Below, piece after piece: positions 8,701 to 16,246 of a stretch of DNA of 30,805 bases. The DNA is from JAAYCT01 sp964499575. Lineage in GTDB: Bacteria > Bacillota > Clostridia > Saccharofermentanales > Saccharofermentanaceae. The first letter of the stretch is position 1. The number at the start of each line of letters is the position of its first letter. Under the pieces are notes generated by a model. It was given only the letters and a program-made list of their open reading frames with translations. It ran no database searches and was not told the DNA's origin. A program made the position numbers and the translations under genes. The stretch is from NCBI GenBank assembly GCA_964499575.1, contig CAZCLK010000021.1, positions 1-30,805 of the forward strand. The letters are read 5' to 3'.

Positions 8701-8903
8701 CCGTTGAAAATCAGTTTGACCCGGCAAAGCTCGGGAAAGCGCCAGCCCGAAGGCATAATACGGACGACGGCCTCGAAGGTCTCCGCCGGCGAAAGCTGAT
8801 GGTTGGAAAGGATCTCATCGACCTTATAAAGGCAATTCAGTTCCTTTTCCCGTTCCCGAAGATTCTCGAGAATGTTGTCATCCCTAAGGATATCATCCGC
8901 CAT
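5730..8903 (-). CDS. GAF-like / PPDK-type ATP-grasp / nucleotidyltransferase fusion protein
   Basis: A 1057-residue cytoplasmic protein. Residues about 10-135 resemble the GAF-like sensor found on some histidine kinases (REREKELNCLYKVDEIL, IAERVG). Residues about 340-710 form a PEP-synthase/PPDK N-terminal ATP-grasp domain, with GGKGSG at 345-350, the ATP-binding RSS at 446-448 and the closing DIEFASDG...LLQSRPQ at 691-709. Residues about 780-880 carry a conserved GPGRWGSRGDIRLG block. Residues about 955-1030 are a Pol-beta nucleotidyltransferase with GSTKNG, D978-x-D980 and a third Asp at 1023. The phosphohistidine and PEP-barrel domains of true PEP synthase are absent. The start at 8903 follows GGGGGAGG. 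It lies 69 bp downstream of gdhA and may be cotranscribed. Function unknown; a sensory nucleotidyl or phosphotransferase role is only inferred. Confidence 0.85.
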   Translation of the reverse strand: MADDILRDDNILENLREREKELNCLYKVDEILSNHQLSPAETFEAVVRIMPSGWRFPELCRVKLIFNGVSYQTPGFVSSPISELCDIRVGNKAVGNIEVVYVQVVPLSKEGYFLEKESKLIHTIAERVGQTAVYRQMRSVMDAWELSRPQSEFSSGQSEWEVIVNFLLITDHKVLLRICRKMINHLLLNGVAEASGILSESKPFAGDRGEYVNFPTTKEPFEDIPAICDKTFALAKKHLSGEEITINVKNWIQEERAYSLIKAINSVPPSLRNIIEEIKRYRKIVPDEEQRYSPQDRWISVSLINLILSGGPEFVSVAKQYISHRDFFDIVDRIIIPLHSQGTLGGKGSGLFLAQKILEKESANYPILKSVRVPKTWYVVTDTITEFLQYNNLDELNEQKYKELQEARIEYPGILQLIKNSVMPPEIVKSLSVVLDDIGEVPIIVRSSSKLEDHSGSTFAGKYKSLFLSNRGSKQKRLEALQDAVLEVYASVFSPDPIQYRMERGLLDVHEEMGILIQEVVGNVIGRYFFPLFAGVAFSNNEYRWSPRIRREDGLIRMTPGLGTRAVDRLSDDFSILVSPGQPGIRVNIVPEEIRRYAPRKIDLIDLQTDEIKTVDIREVLRECGEQIPEVEKMVSLYERDNLVNRSRFDINFSRDDTVVTFEGIISGTETVRQIATILQVLSEKTGMAVDIEFASDGKNLYLLQSRPQSFTQENAPAPIPRDIPEKDILFSANKYIGNGVIENISHIVYVDPDGYNRIGNLDDLKAIGKAVGRLNAKLPKRQFALIGPGRWGSRGDIRLGVSVTYADICNTSILVEVARSRTGYMPELSFGTHFFQDLVEAGIFYLPLYPDEGNIFNEAFFTKSENILSVILPEFKYLEDVIRVISVPETTFGRVMSILMNAELEEAVGVLSSEVAERRPVRRKPRYDEQIRDDSAWRWRYHMAERMAALLDASLYGVKAVYMIGSTKNGTAGPGSDIDLLIHFEGTDVQKTDLKRWLDGWSKALSEINFLKTGYSVDGMLDVHFLTDADIGSKDSFAIRIESPTDPAYRLKLLGE

Positions 8904-8972
8904 GGTCGTTCCTCCCCCGGAGTCGGCTTTCACCTCATTATGAGGTCGGCGTATACTTCCTTATCGGTCGGC

Positions 8973-10259
8973 TTATACCCACCCCCGGCTCTTCACGGCC
9001 TGTGCGACCCGGTTGATCGAAATGACATACGCCGCGTCTCTCATGGTCAGTTTCTTATTCACGGACAACTCATATACAGCGCGGAAAGCCGAGGTCATTT
9101 TGGTGTCGAGTTTTTGCATGACCTCATCCTTTTCCCAGAAATAATTCATGTTGCACTGAACCTGCTCAAAATAACTGCAGGTAACGCCGCCGGCGTTCGC
9201 CAGAAAATCGGGGATTACAAAAACGCCGCGCTCGTTCAAGACCTTGTCGGCCTCCGGAGCGGTCGGTCCGTTCGCGCCTTCGATGATCACCTTTACGGAG
9301 TCCTTGATCTTTCCGACGTTATCGGCGGTGATTTGATTTTCCAGAGCGGCGGGAACCAGAATATCGACATCCTGTTCGAGCCAGGCTTCACCGGGCAGAA
9401 TCTCGATTCCGTTCGCTTTGGCCTTTTCCTTGTCGAGAGAGCCGAACGAATCGGTAATGGAGAACAGAAAATCCACATCCAGACCGGCTTCCTTACGGAA
9501 CGTATAGGAGGTCTGGTCGGCATTATCCCAGCAGGAAACCGCTTTGATTGTTCCGCCGAGCTTCTGATAAAGCTGGGCGGCATATTGAGAAACGTTCCCG
9601 AAGCCCTGATAGGCCGCAGTCGTCTTCGTAATGTCGATCCCGAGTTGGACAAGAGCTTCGCGGAGCACGTAGATGACACCGTAGCCCGTCGCCTCGGTGC
9701 GTCCCAGTGATCCGCCCATGCCGACGGGTTTTCCGGTTATAACGCCCGGATAACGAGCGCCCGTTAGCGCTTCATATTCGTCCATCATCCAAAGCATGTG
9801 CTTACCGCTGGTCATCACGTCCGGCGCCGGAACGTCGCGGTTCGGTCCGATATTCGTATACAGCTGACGCACAAAGCCCCGGCAAACCTGTTCCTGCTCA
9901 CGATCGGAAAGATTATGCGGATCACAAATAACGCCGCCCTTTCCGCCGCCCAAGGGAATATCCACAACCGCGCATTTCCATGTCATCCACATCGACAGGG
10001 CACGAATGGTGTCCACTGTCTCCAACGGGTGAAAGCGGATTCCGCCCTTCGCCGGGCCGCGTGCGTCATTGTGCTGCATACGGTATCCCCGAAAGACCTT
10101 GACTGTTCCGTCGTCCATTTTGACGGGTATCGCAAAGTGGTATTCTCTCATCGGCTGTCGAAGTAATTCTCTGGTCGCCTCGTCCAGTCCGATGATCTCC
10201 GCCACCTTGTCAAATTGCGCTTTCGCATGTTCAAACGCGTTATAGTTTCCCTTGCTCAT
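8973..10259 (-). CDS. gdhA: glutamate dehydrogenase
   Basis: A 428-residue Glu/Leu/Phe/Val dehydrogenase that interconverts glutamate with 2-oxoglutarate and ammonia in the cytoplasm. The substrate and catalytic residues are in place: Lys71 in AKGGIRFHP, Lys95 in MTWKCAV, Lys107 in GGGKGG and Asp147 in DVPAPDV. The dinucleotide fold has GFGNVS at 219-224 in place of the usual GxGNVG ending. The length is typical of the short hexameric family. The ATG follows GGAGGAGG by six bases. Cofactor choice cannot be settled by eye. The downstream ATP-grasp/nucleotidyltransferase gene is on the same strand 69 bp away, separated by a small ACCTCAT/ATGAGGT hairpin (8932-8946). Confidence 0.96.
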   Translation of the reverse strand: MSKGNYNAFEHAKAQFDKVAEIIGLDEATRELLRQPMREYHFAIPVKMDDGTVKVFRGYRMQHNDARGPAKGGIRFHPLETVDTIRALSMWMTWKCAVVDIPLGGGKGGVICDPHNLSDREQEQVCRGFVRQLYTNIGPNRDVPAPDVMTSGKHMLWMMDEYEALTGARYPGVITGKPVGMGGSLGRTEATGYGVIYVLREALVQLGIDITKTTAAYQGFGNVSQYAAQLYQKLGGTIKAVSCWDNADQTSYTFRKEAGLDVDFLFSITDSFGSLDKEKAKANGIEILPGEAWLEQDVDILVPAALENQITADNVGKIKDSVKVIIEGANGPTAPEADKVLNERGVFVIPDFLANAGGVTCSYFEQVQCNMNYFWEKDEVMQKLDTKMTSAFRAVYELSVNKKLTMRDAAYVISINRVAQAVKSRGWV

Positions 10260-10308
10260 CTTGTTCCTCCTCCTTGAGGTAAAAAGCCTCCATCGGCCAT
10301 AATAGTCA

Positions 10309-10338
10309 ATTATAGGTTCGCACCGACGGTGATGTCAA
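10309..10338 (-). promoter_or_regulatory. consensus promoter of gdhA
   Basis: TTGACA (10333-10338) and TATAAT (10309-10314) are both perfect sigma-A hexamers on the minus strand, 18 bp apart. The predicted leader is about 40 bases. This implies strong constitutive expression of gdhA. Confidence 0.8.
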
Positions 10339-10491
10339 TGAAAAAGCACGCGCCATGCAAGTTTTCTTATTCGTTCTTGCAGGTTCACCGGTTTTTCATG
10401 GAGCAGTCACCACGCAAACACTTTTTTCGCGAAAAACACTCCGTTCGGATGCAAAAATTCCGTTTTCCCGGCCCCGGATGAATGTCGACAA

Positions 10492-10851
10492 TCACTCCGC
10501 CGACACATGCACTTCCGGGCGGCTTTCCCCGAATCGAAAGGCGACCGCTTCAATAATCAATCCATACACCGCCCCGACGACAAAGCTGATTACATCCGTG
10601 AATTCCGTCATCGGGAAAAAGGCCATGGATACGATGATTCCAAGCACCGTGCCGCGAAGCAGAGCGATCGGAAACTTCGTACCGGACGGACAGATTCCGA
10701 TCACCAAACCCATCAGGAGCCGGTTATACCAGAGCGAAAACATATAGTAGAAGTCCCTTTCAAATTGAAAGCGCACCATTGCTCCGATAATGCAAAAGAC
10801 ACCGAGGACCGCTCCGGTAATTAATGCAACAAGCAATCTCTTCTTCCGCAT
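10492..10851 (-). CDS. small integral membrane protein, unknown function
   Basis: 119 residues with about four hydrophobic helices: LLVALITGAVLGVFCIIGAM near the start, then LLMGLVIGI, LLRGTVLGIIVSMAFF and a segment with FVVGAVYGLIIEAVAF. The tail is short and polar. GGAGGA seven bases upstream supports the ATG. Gly-rich helices alternate with short loops and resemble small DUF-type membrane proteins of Clostridia. No family is recognised. It is divergent from the CapA-like gene; the 224-bp gap between them holds its candidate promoter. Confidence 0.75.
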   Translation of the reverse strand: MRKKRLLVALITGAVLGVFCIIGAMVRFQFERDFYYMFSLWYNRLLMGLVIGICPSGTKFPIALLRGTVLGIIVSMAFFPMTEFTDVISFVVGAVYGLIIEAVAFRFGESRPEVHVSAE

Positions 10852-10919
10852 GGGAAATTCCTCCGAATTTAAAAGCCCGGGTTAAACCGTATCCGGCTGA
10901 CCGGGACGCCTTCTTGTTC

Positions 10920-10948
10920 ATTCTATGCTTTTCAAGAAGCGGCGGCAA
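10920..10948 (-). promoter_or_regulatory. candidate promoter of the small membrane protein gene
   Basis: TTGCCG (10943-10948) and TAGAAT (10920-10925) are 17 bp apart on the minus strand. On the plus strand TATAAT at 11022-11027 could be the -10 of the CapA-like gene, but no convincing -35 is spaced from it. Confidence 0.4.
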
Positions 10949-11075
10949 GCCGGCGAAATCGTGCTCCGAACGAATATTTCCGGGCTTCCTGTTGAAAAGG
11001 CGGTCGCTTCCGACGCATAATTATAATCAAGGATTGCGCAGGCAATCCGTTCGCTCGAAAAATGTGAGGTCTGTC

Positions 11076-12428
11076 ATGCGAATCCTTCGGTTAACCCCTA
11101 TCCTGATTCCGGTATGCGCGGCTTCGCTATTACTCTGCGGATGTCAATTCACAAACGCGCGGAACTCCGAACCAAGCCTGCCTTCCGCGACTACCGCTAC
11201 GGCAACGACCGTCGTCACGGAACCTTCCTCCGGGGACATCGCTTCCCCGACCCCGATCCCCGGCCCTCTTCCGACCGAACCGGATCGGGAACCCGAAGAG
11301 ATCCGGGTGATCATCACCGCGGTCGGGGATGTTTTGATGCATAAGGCCGTCATCGACGGCGGGCGGACAAATCCGGGAGAGGCAGACCCTCAGTATGATT
11401 ATACGTATTGCTTTCAGTACGTGCGCCCGTTTTTCGAAAAAAGCGATCTGGCGATCGGAAACATCGAAGGCACCCTCGCCGGGCCGCCCTATACCGGGTT
11501 CCCTTCGTTTTCCGCGCCGGATGAGATCGCTGACGCCTTGTATGACGTCGGCTTTCGGGTCGTCTGTGCCGCCAACAACCACACCATAGACAAAGGCCTC
11601 GACGGCTTGGTCCGGACTGCGACGGTCCTGCGCGAAAAGGGTTTTACGGCAATCGGTACCCGTCCGGATGAGAACTCTCCGATGGATGCCATCGTCGATG
11701 TCGGCGGCATCCGCCTCGGAATCATGAATTACACATGGGAGACGATCGGCACAAAGACCCAAAAGGGCATCAACGGGATCCCTTTGCCGAAGGAAGCGGA
11801 TCCCCTTATAAACTCCTTTAACCCGAGCCGGTCGGCTTCGTTCGAGGCGGACATCAACGCGCTGATCGACGATGTCGAGCGTCTGCGGCGGGACGGCGCG
11901 GAATTCATTTGCCTGATGGTCCACTGGGGCACCGAGTACACAACGCAAAGCGCGAAATGGCAACAGGATCTGGCCTTGCGCCTCTGCGATGCCGGGGTCG
12001 GGCTCATCATCGGCAATCACCCGCATGTCCTCCAGGAGATCGGTGTCATCACGTCCGATACGACCGGCAACGAGACTCTGGTCTACTACTCCACCGGAAA
12101 TTTTCTCGGCAACTGGGCGTACGAGACGCTCGGGACGAACGGGAAAGCCCAGGACGGTATGATCGCCCGCGTGACCCTTCTAAAGACAAATGACGGTGTC
12201 TCGATCGAAAAAGGCGAGTACATCCCGACCTTTGTCGTTCGGGTTTACGAAGGGTCGGTCCTGAAGCACTACATCGTGCCGGTCATTCCGGCGATGGGCG
12301 ATCCGGAATACTACCGTACGACAGAGGCCGTCATGGAATCCTCCCATAAGCGGATCGCGAAGATCCTCGGGCCTTGTACGGGAACGGAACACATTCCGAT
12401 TGCAGAAGCCGGAACAATTCCGGAGTAG
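11076..12428 (+). CDS. CapA family lipoprotein (metallophosphatase fold)
   Basis: 450 residues. The N-terminal signal ends in the lipobox LCGC with Cys23, followed by a Thr/Pro-rich linker to about residue 74 and then a CapA/PgsA domain. Family motifs appear in order: GDVLMH (Asp85), GNIEGTL (Glu131), ANNHTIDKG (His169), MVHWGTEY (His283) and GNHPHVLQ (His315, His317). These match the metal ligands of the calcineurin-like fold. CapA proteins take part in poly-gamma-glutamate synthesis or surface-polymer handling, but many stand-alone members are uncharacterised, and no CapB/CapC genes are nearby. The ATG at 11076 follows GAGGT. An open frame runs further upstream but would overlap the divergent membrane-protein gene and lose the signal peptide. 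Confidence 0.9.
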   Translation: MRILRLTPILIPVCAASLLLCGCQFTNARNSEPSLPSATTATATTVVTEPSSGDIASPTPIPGPLPTEPDREPEEIRVIITAVGDVLMHKAVIDGGRTNPGEADPQYDYTYCFQYVRPFFEKSDLAIGNIEGTLAGPPYTGFPSFSAPDEIADALYDVGFRVVCAANNHTIDKGLDGLVRTATVLREKGFTAIGTRPDENSPMDAIVDVGGIRLGIMNYTWETIGTKTQKGINGIPLPKEADPLINSFNPSRSASFEADINALIDDVERLRRDGAEFICLMVHWGTEYTTQSAKWQQDLALRLCDAGVGLIIGNHPHVLQEIGVITSDTTGNETLVYYSTGNFLGNWAYETLGTNGKAQDGMIARVTLLKTNDGVSIEKGEYIPTFVVRVYEGSVLKHYIVPVIPAMGDPEYYRTTEAVMESSHKRIAKILGPCTGTEHIPIAEAGTIPE

Positions 12429-12447
12429 GATCATACGCGTCTGTCCC

Positions 12448-12804
12448 TTACGCCTCGAGTTCTTTTCGAATACTCTTCGAAAGCGACGATCGAACGAGTT
12501 CATAGGACTGATCCAGCATATCCCGGAACACTTCGTCCGGAACGTCGCCTTTTAAGTAAAGTGAATTCCAGTGTTCCTTGTTCATATAGTAACCGGGAAT
12601 GATATCCTTATACTGCTCCCTGAGGAATCGTCCGAAGGCCGGTTCGAGCTTAACCGTCGCGATGGGCTCGCCGTACTTGTCTCCCCCCTGCATGACAAAC
12701 ATTTTTCCGCCGACCATGTAGCGCGTCGCCTGCCACTCCTCTTTAAAATCCTTCTGTGCGCCCTTTTTTGAGAGACAGTATTCATCCATCCATGTGTATT
12801 TCAT
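12448..12804 (-). CDS. MmcQ/YjbR family protein
   Basis: 118 residues with the typical order of the family: an N-terminal KKGAQKDFKEEW segment, the ATRYMVGGKMFVM strand pair, a KLEPAFGRFLREQY segment, then IIPGYYMNKEHWNSL and a final helix with SYELV. The fold is the CyaY-like DNA-binding-protein superfamily; the biological role is poorly defined. AAAGGAG ahead of the ATG at 12804 fixes the start. It is 41 bp downstream of a GNAT gene and probably forms a two-gene unit with it. Its stop is 19 bp from that of the convergent CapA-like gene. Confidence 0.88.
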   Translation of the reverse strand: MKYTWMDEYCLSKKGAQKDFKEEWQATRYMVGGKMFVMQGGDKYGEPIATVKLEPAFGRFLREQYKDIIPGYYMNKEHWNSLYLKGDVPDEVFRDMLDQSYELVRSSLSKSIRKELEA

Positions 12805-12845
12805 CGCAATCTCCTTTTGTCGGCTTATCTGATCCATCGCTCTGC

Positions 12846-13286
12846 TTACGTATGAAAACCGTTGAATTCGCCGATCTGCCGGTTCCGGTAGATCAGGTCT
12901 TTCCGGTCCGTAAAACCGTTCTTTTCCCAGAACGCGTTCCCCTTTACGTTATTGCCGAGAACGACGAGCGCGACCTTCTGAATGCCCTCGTCACGCAGAG
13001 CCCGAAGGACCTCGTCGAGGAGTTTTTCGCCGATACCGCAGCGCTGAAAGTCCTCTTGTACCGCAAGATGATAAATCAGTGCCCGGCGCCCGTCATGACC
13101 GGAAAGAACCGCGCCGACCACCCTGCCTTCCTCTTCGGCGACAAAGCATGTGTCGGGATTTCGTCCGAGGTATTTGTCGATGCCCGCCCGGGAGTCGTCA
13201 ACATCGTTAAGCCCCATGCCGGGCGTGGTAACCCAGAGCCGGTACACCGCCTCGTAATCGTCAATCGTCATTTTGCGAATCATCAT
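12846..13286 (-). CDS. GNAT family N-acetyltransferase
   Basis: 146 residues of one GNAT domain that transfers acetyl from acetyl-CoA to an amine. The N-terminal MIRKMTIDDYEAVYRLW helix is typical. Motif A, with the pyrophosphate-binding QRCGIGEKLL, sits near residues 82-91 after the LAVQEDF strand. Motif B appears as NAFWEKNGF near residue 118. The substrate is unknown. Two consecutive ATG codons follow GGGAGG. The gene is 67 bp downstream of the ABC-F gene but has its own candidate promoter. Confidence 0.9.
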   Translation of the reverse strand: MMIRKMTIDDYEAVYRLWVTTPGMGLNDVDDSRAGIDKYLGRNPDTCFVAEEEGRVVGAVLSGHDGRRALIYHLAVQEDFQRCGIGEKLLDEVLRALRDEGIQKVALVVLGNNVKGNAFWEKNGFTDRKDLIYRNRQIGEFNGFHT

Positions 13287-13315
13287 GTGGAGCCTCCCGC
13301 GAGCAATATTTATTC

Positions 13316-13344
13316 ATACTACTGCATAATAATTCACATTGCAA
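13316..13344 (-). promoter_or_regulatory. candidate promoter for the GNAT-MmcQ pair
   Basis: TTGCAA (13339-13344) and TAGTAT (13316-13321) are 17 bp apart on the minus strand in an AT-rich gap. Each hexamer matches four of six bases. Confidence 0.35.
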
Positions 13345-13353
13345 TACGGGCGT

Positions 13354-14835
13354 TTACAGTTCAATCGTTTTTGTCGCGATGTTTCTCCGGAACGCTTCAT
13401 CGTGTTCGACAAAAAGGAGTGTCGGTTGATACGAAAGAATCATTTTCTCGATCTGTATGCGCGAAAAGACATCGATAAAATTCAAAGGTTCGTCCCATAC
13501 GTACAGATGCGCCCTGTCACAAAGGCTTCTGGCGATGAGGATCTTTTTCTTTTGGCCCTCGCTCAATTCTTCGAGATCCTTATCGTATTCGTCCTGCGAG
13601 AAGTCGAGTTTATTGAGGATCGCCCGAAAAAGAGCGCCGTCCGGCCCGAAGCGCGGCACAAAATCATCAATACTTCCCCGGAGATGCGACGTGTCCTGCG
13701 GCACGATTGAAATAGTTAGACCGCTTTCAACTTTAAGGGTACCTTCAAACGCGATTTTCTGCCCGCAAATCAGTTTCAGGATGCTCGATTTCCCGCTGCC
13801 GTTCCGCCCGGCGATCGCGACACGCTCCCCGGCTTCTACAGAAAAGGAAATATCGTCGACCACCTTTCGTTCTCCGTAAAAGAGCGACAGGTGCGACGCG
13901 TCGATCATGCGCTCCTTGTGAAACGGAAGCGGCGAGATCTTGATGTCGTCGTATCGCTCGATGTTATGGAGAAGTTTAGACTTCTCCTCCGCGGCGCCTT
14001 CCCGCCTTGCCGCGATGCTCTTCGCGCGTTTCATCGCCTTGGCCGACTGGTGTCCGATAAAGCCCTTGTCGCCGGGCTTATCGCCGTCCCGGGTCACTTT
14101 ATGTTTACTCTTCTCCACCGCGGATGCCCACCCGACGGCGCGCCCCGCCGATTCGCCGAGCCTTTGGATCTCACGCTTCAGTTTTCGGTTCTCGTCGCGC
14201 TCGAAGTCGTCACGATTGCTTTTGTTCGCCCACCAGGAACTGAAATTGCCCTTCTGCACCTCGATCTCCGTCTTGTTAATCGAAAGGATATGATCGACGC
14301 AGGCATCAAGAAGGTCCCGGTCGTGCGAGACCAGAATGAATCCTTTCTTGGAAGCGAGGTAATCCCGAACCGATTTTCGCGCGTCGATATCGAGGTGATT
14401 GGTCGGTTCGTCCAGAAGAAGAAACCGGTGCGACGCAAGAAACAGAGCCGCGAGGAGCACCTTGGTCCGCTCCCCCTCGGAGAGTGTCCCGAACGCCCGC
14501 TCCGCGGCTTCCCCGGAAACGTCCAGAAGATCGAGCTCCCGATTGATCTGCCAGTCCATGCACTCCGGGCAGATCTCCTTCATCACATCAACCGTCCGCC
14601 GGCTCTTGTCCGTGACCTCGCAGGGAAAATATTCGAATTTTTCGGACGAACGGATATTTCCGGAATACTCGAACTGCCCCAGAAGCAGGCGCAAAAAAGT
14701 CGTCTTGCCGCGGCCGTTTCGCCCGATGAAGCCGAGCTTCCAATCGCTGTCGATCTGAAAACTCACATTCTCGAAAATATTCCCGTAACTCCCGTCATAG
14801 GAGAAAGTCAGGTTGCTTACGCTGATGATCGACAT
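13354..14835 (-). CDS. ABC-F ribosomal protection protein, Lsa-like
   Basis: 493 residues with two ATPase domains and no membrane part. Domain 1 has Walker A GRNGRGKT (38-45), signature LSEGE (118-122) and Walker B LLLDEPTNHLD (139-149). A charged interdomain linker (about 190-300) is the part that reaches the peptidyl-transferase centre in this family. Domain 2 has GRNGSGKS (343-350), LSEGQ (424-428) and WDEP with Glu449. Blocks such as IQKGNFSSWW-like (EVQKGNFSSWW here), FIGHQSAKAMKRAK and NIERYDDIKISPL match Lsa(A)-type proteins as I remember them. Those give resistance to lincosamides, streptogramin A and pleuromutilins. The actual spectrum here is unproven. A short leader peptide may control it. 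Confidence 0.9.
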   Translation of the reverse strand: MSIISVSNLTFSYDGSYGNIFENVSFQIDSDWKLGFIGRNGRGKTTFLRLLLGQFEYSGNIRSSEKFEYFPCEVTDKSRRTVDVMKEICPECMDWQINRELDLLDVSGEAAERAFGTLSEGERTKVLLAALFLASHRFLLLDEPTNHLDIDARKSVRDYLASKKGFILVSHDRDLLDACVDHILSINKTEIEVQKGNFSSWWANKSNRDDFERDENRKLKREIQRLGESAGRAVGWASAVEKSKHKVTRDGDKPGDKGFIGHQSAKAMKRAKSIAARREGAAEEKSKLLHNIERYDDIKISPLPFHKERMIDASHLSLFYGERKVVDDISFSVEAGERVAIAGRNGSGKSSILKLICGQKIAFEGTLKVESGLTISIVPQDTSHLRGSIDDFVPRFGPDGALFRAILNKLDFSQDEYDKDLEELSEGQKKKILIARSLCDRAHLYVWDEPLNFIDVFSRIQIEKMILSYQPTLLFVEHDEAFRRNIATKTIEL

Positions 14836-14892
14836 GAATTCAACCCTTTGAATCGCGAAAAATTTATTTATCCGGCCTGCATTTCTAACGGT

Positions 14893-14910
14893 CTATGCGA
14901 AGACATCCAT
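14893..14910 (-). CDS. candidate leader peptide MDVFA upstream of ABC-F
   Basis: Minus strand: GAGGAG, six bases, then ATG GAT GTC TTC GCA TAG. The stop lies 57 bases before the ABC-F start. ABC-F resistance genes are often induced by ribosome stalling on such short leaders. Coding this short is easily found by chance, so support rests on position and the ribosome site. Confidence 0.4.
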   Translation of the reverse strand: MDVFA

Positions 14911-14931
14911 GAACACTCCTCGGACCTTTTC

Positions 14932-14937
14932 ATTATA
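14932..14937 (-). promoter_or_regulatory. candidate -10 box for the ABC-F gene
   Basis: TATAAT preceded by TTGG on the minus strand, 22 bases upstream of the leader ATG. The -35 would fall near 14955-14960 inside the end of tyrS and is poor (ATTTCG). Confidence 0.4.
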
Positions 14938-14951
14938 CCAACTCGAACGAA

Positions 14952-16166
14952 CTACGAAATATTGATCTTGATAAAACTCTTTTTCCCGATTCGAAGAACG
15001 TCCTCGCCCAAAAGAATCCGTCCGAGTTCCTCTTCCGTGATCTTCCCGCCGTTTATTTGGACACCGCCCTGACGAACGAGGCGGATAAACTCGCTTTTGC
15101 TCTTCACAAAACCCATCGCGATCAGGTCGGACACAATATCGGCGACCGTCGCCCCGGGCTTTTCGAGTGCCAATACCGGAACATCCTCCGGGATGGCCTT
15201 TTTCCCGAAAGCGGCATCGTAAAAAGCGATCGCCTTTTCGACGTCCTCCGGCGAGTGGTAGAGAGCGGTAATAATTTGGGCGAGACGGAGCTTGATGTCC
15301 CGGGGATTGACGCCCTGCTCGAGTTCGCCGCGTATCCGCCCGATCTCATCCGGGTGCTCATCCGTACAGAGTTCGAAATAACGGATAATCAACTCGTCGG
15401 GCACCTCCATCACCTTTTTGAACATCACTTCGGGGGCTTCGCTGATGCCGATGTAATTTCCGAGGCTCTTACTCATTTTCCCGATGCCGTCGAGACCCTC
15501 CAGGATCGGCATGAAAAGCGCAATCTGCGGTTCCTGTCCCATCGACTTTTGAAGATTTCGGCCCATCAGAATGTTGAAGGTCTGGTCGGTGCCGCCCAGC
15601 TCGATGTCCGCATGAAGCTCCACGGAGTCATACGCCTGCATCAGCGGATAGAAGAACTCATGTACGCCGATCGGAATCTCATTTTGGTATCTGTTTTGAA
15701 AATCGTCGCGTTCGAGCATCCGCGCGACTGTCGTCGTCGATGAAAGCCGGATCACGTCCTCAAAAGTCAACGCCGCGAGCCACTCGCTGTTATACCGCAC
15801 GATCGTCTTTTCGCGGTCGAGGATCTTAAATATCTGTTCAAAGTAGGTCGCCGCGTTCGCCCGGACCTGCTCGTCGGAAAGCGCCGCGCGCCCTTTGGCC
15901 CTGCCGGTTGGGTCGCCGATTTTTCCGGTAAAGTCACCGATAATGATGACGACCGTGTGTCCGAGGTCCTGGATCTGCTTGATCTTTCGAAGGACGACCG
16001 CATGCCCGATGTGAATATCCGGCGCGGACGGATCGAGCCCGAGCTTGATTATAAGCGGCTTACCGGAGTGGTAGGATTTCTCCAGCTTACTCAAAAGCTC
16101 CTCCTCGCTCACACATTGCGCGGCGCCCTTCAATATGACTTTGATCTGTTCCTCCGGTCTTTTCAT
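14952..16166 (-). CDS. tyrS: tyrosyl-tRNA synthetase
   Basis: 404 residues. This class I synthetase charges tRNA-Tyr. HIGH is at 52-55, the ATP-site KMSKS at 230-234, and the tyrosine pocket block GGTDQTFNILMGR at 191-203. A C-terminal S4 RNA-binding domain spans about 340-400 (FIRLVRQGGVQINGGKI). The spaced layout and length fit the TyrZ-like bacterial subtype rather than the TyrS of E. coli. The ATG at 16166 is chosen because AAGGAGG sits eight bases upstream; an in-frame ATG at 16190 would place that site inside the gene. A T-box leader precedes it. Confidence 0.96.
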   Translation of the reverse strand: MKRPEEQIKVILKGAAQCVSEEELLSKLEKSYHSGKPLIIKLGLDPSAPDIHIGHAVVLRKIKQIQDLGHTVVIIIGDFTGKIGDPTGRAKGRAALSDEQVRANAATYFEQIFKILDREKTIVRYNSEWLAALTFEDVIRLSSTTTVARMLERDDFQNRYQNEIPIGVHEFFYPLMQAYDSVELHADIELGGTDQTFNILMGRNLQKSMGQEPQIALFMPILEGLDGIGKMSKSLGNYIGISEAPEVMFKKVMEVPDELIIRYFELCTDEHPDEIGRIRGELEQGVNPRDIKLRLAQIITALYHSPEDVEKAIAFYDAAFGKKAIPEDVPVLALEKPGATVADIVSDLIAMGFVKSKSEFIRLVRQGGVQINGGKITEEELGRILLGEDVLRIGKKSFIKINIS

Positions 16167-16200
16167 TTTCCCTTCCTCCTTCTTCATCATACCGCTTTCC

Positions 16201-16246
16201 GAAAAAACAAAAACTCCCGTCCCTTTGTCTCCAAAAGGACGGGAGT
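16201..16246 (-). terminator. T-box terminator of tyrS leader
   Basis: A perfect 10-bp stem, ACTCCCGTCC with GGACGGGAGT (16213-16222 and 16237-16246), followed on the minus strand by a T-rich run. The competing antiterminator pairs ACGGGA (16250-16255) with TCCCGT in the 5' arm. Confidence 0.9.

Noticed and set aside
8349..9710. A 453-codon plus-strand open frame
   Set aside because: It crosses the antisense of two recognised genes (the ATP-grasp fusion and gdhA).
10824..11075. N-terminal extension of the CapA-like protein
   Set aside because: It overlaps the divergent membrane-protein gene and would bury the signal peptide and lipobox.
13891..15072. A 393-codon plus-strand open frame
   Set aside because: Antisense of the ABC-F gene and the end of tyrS.
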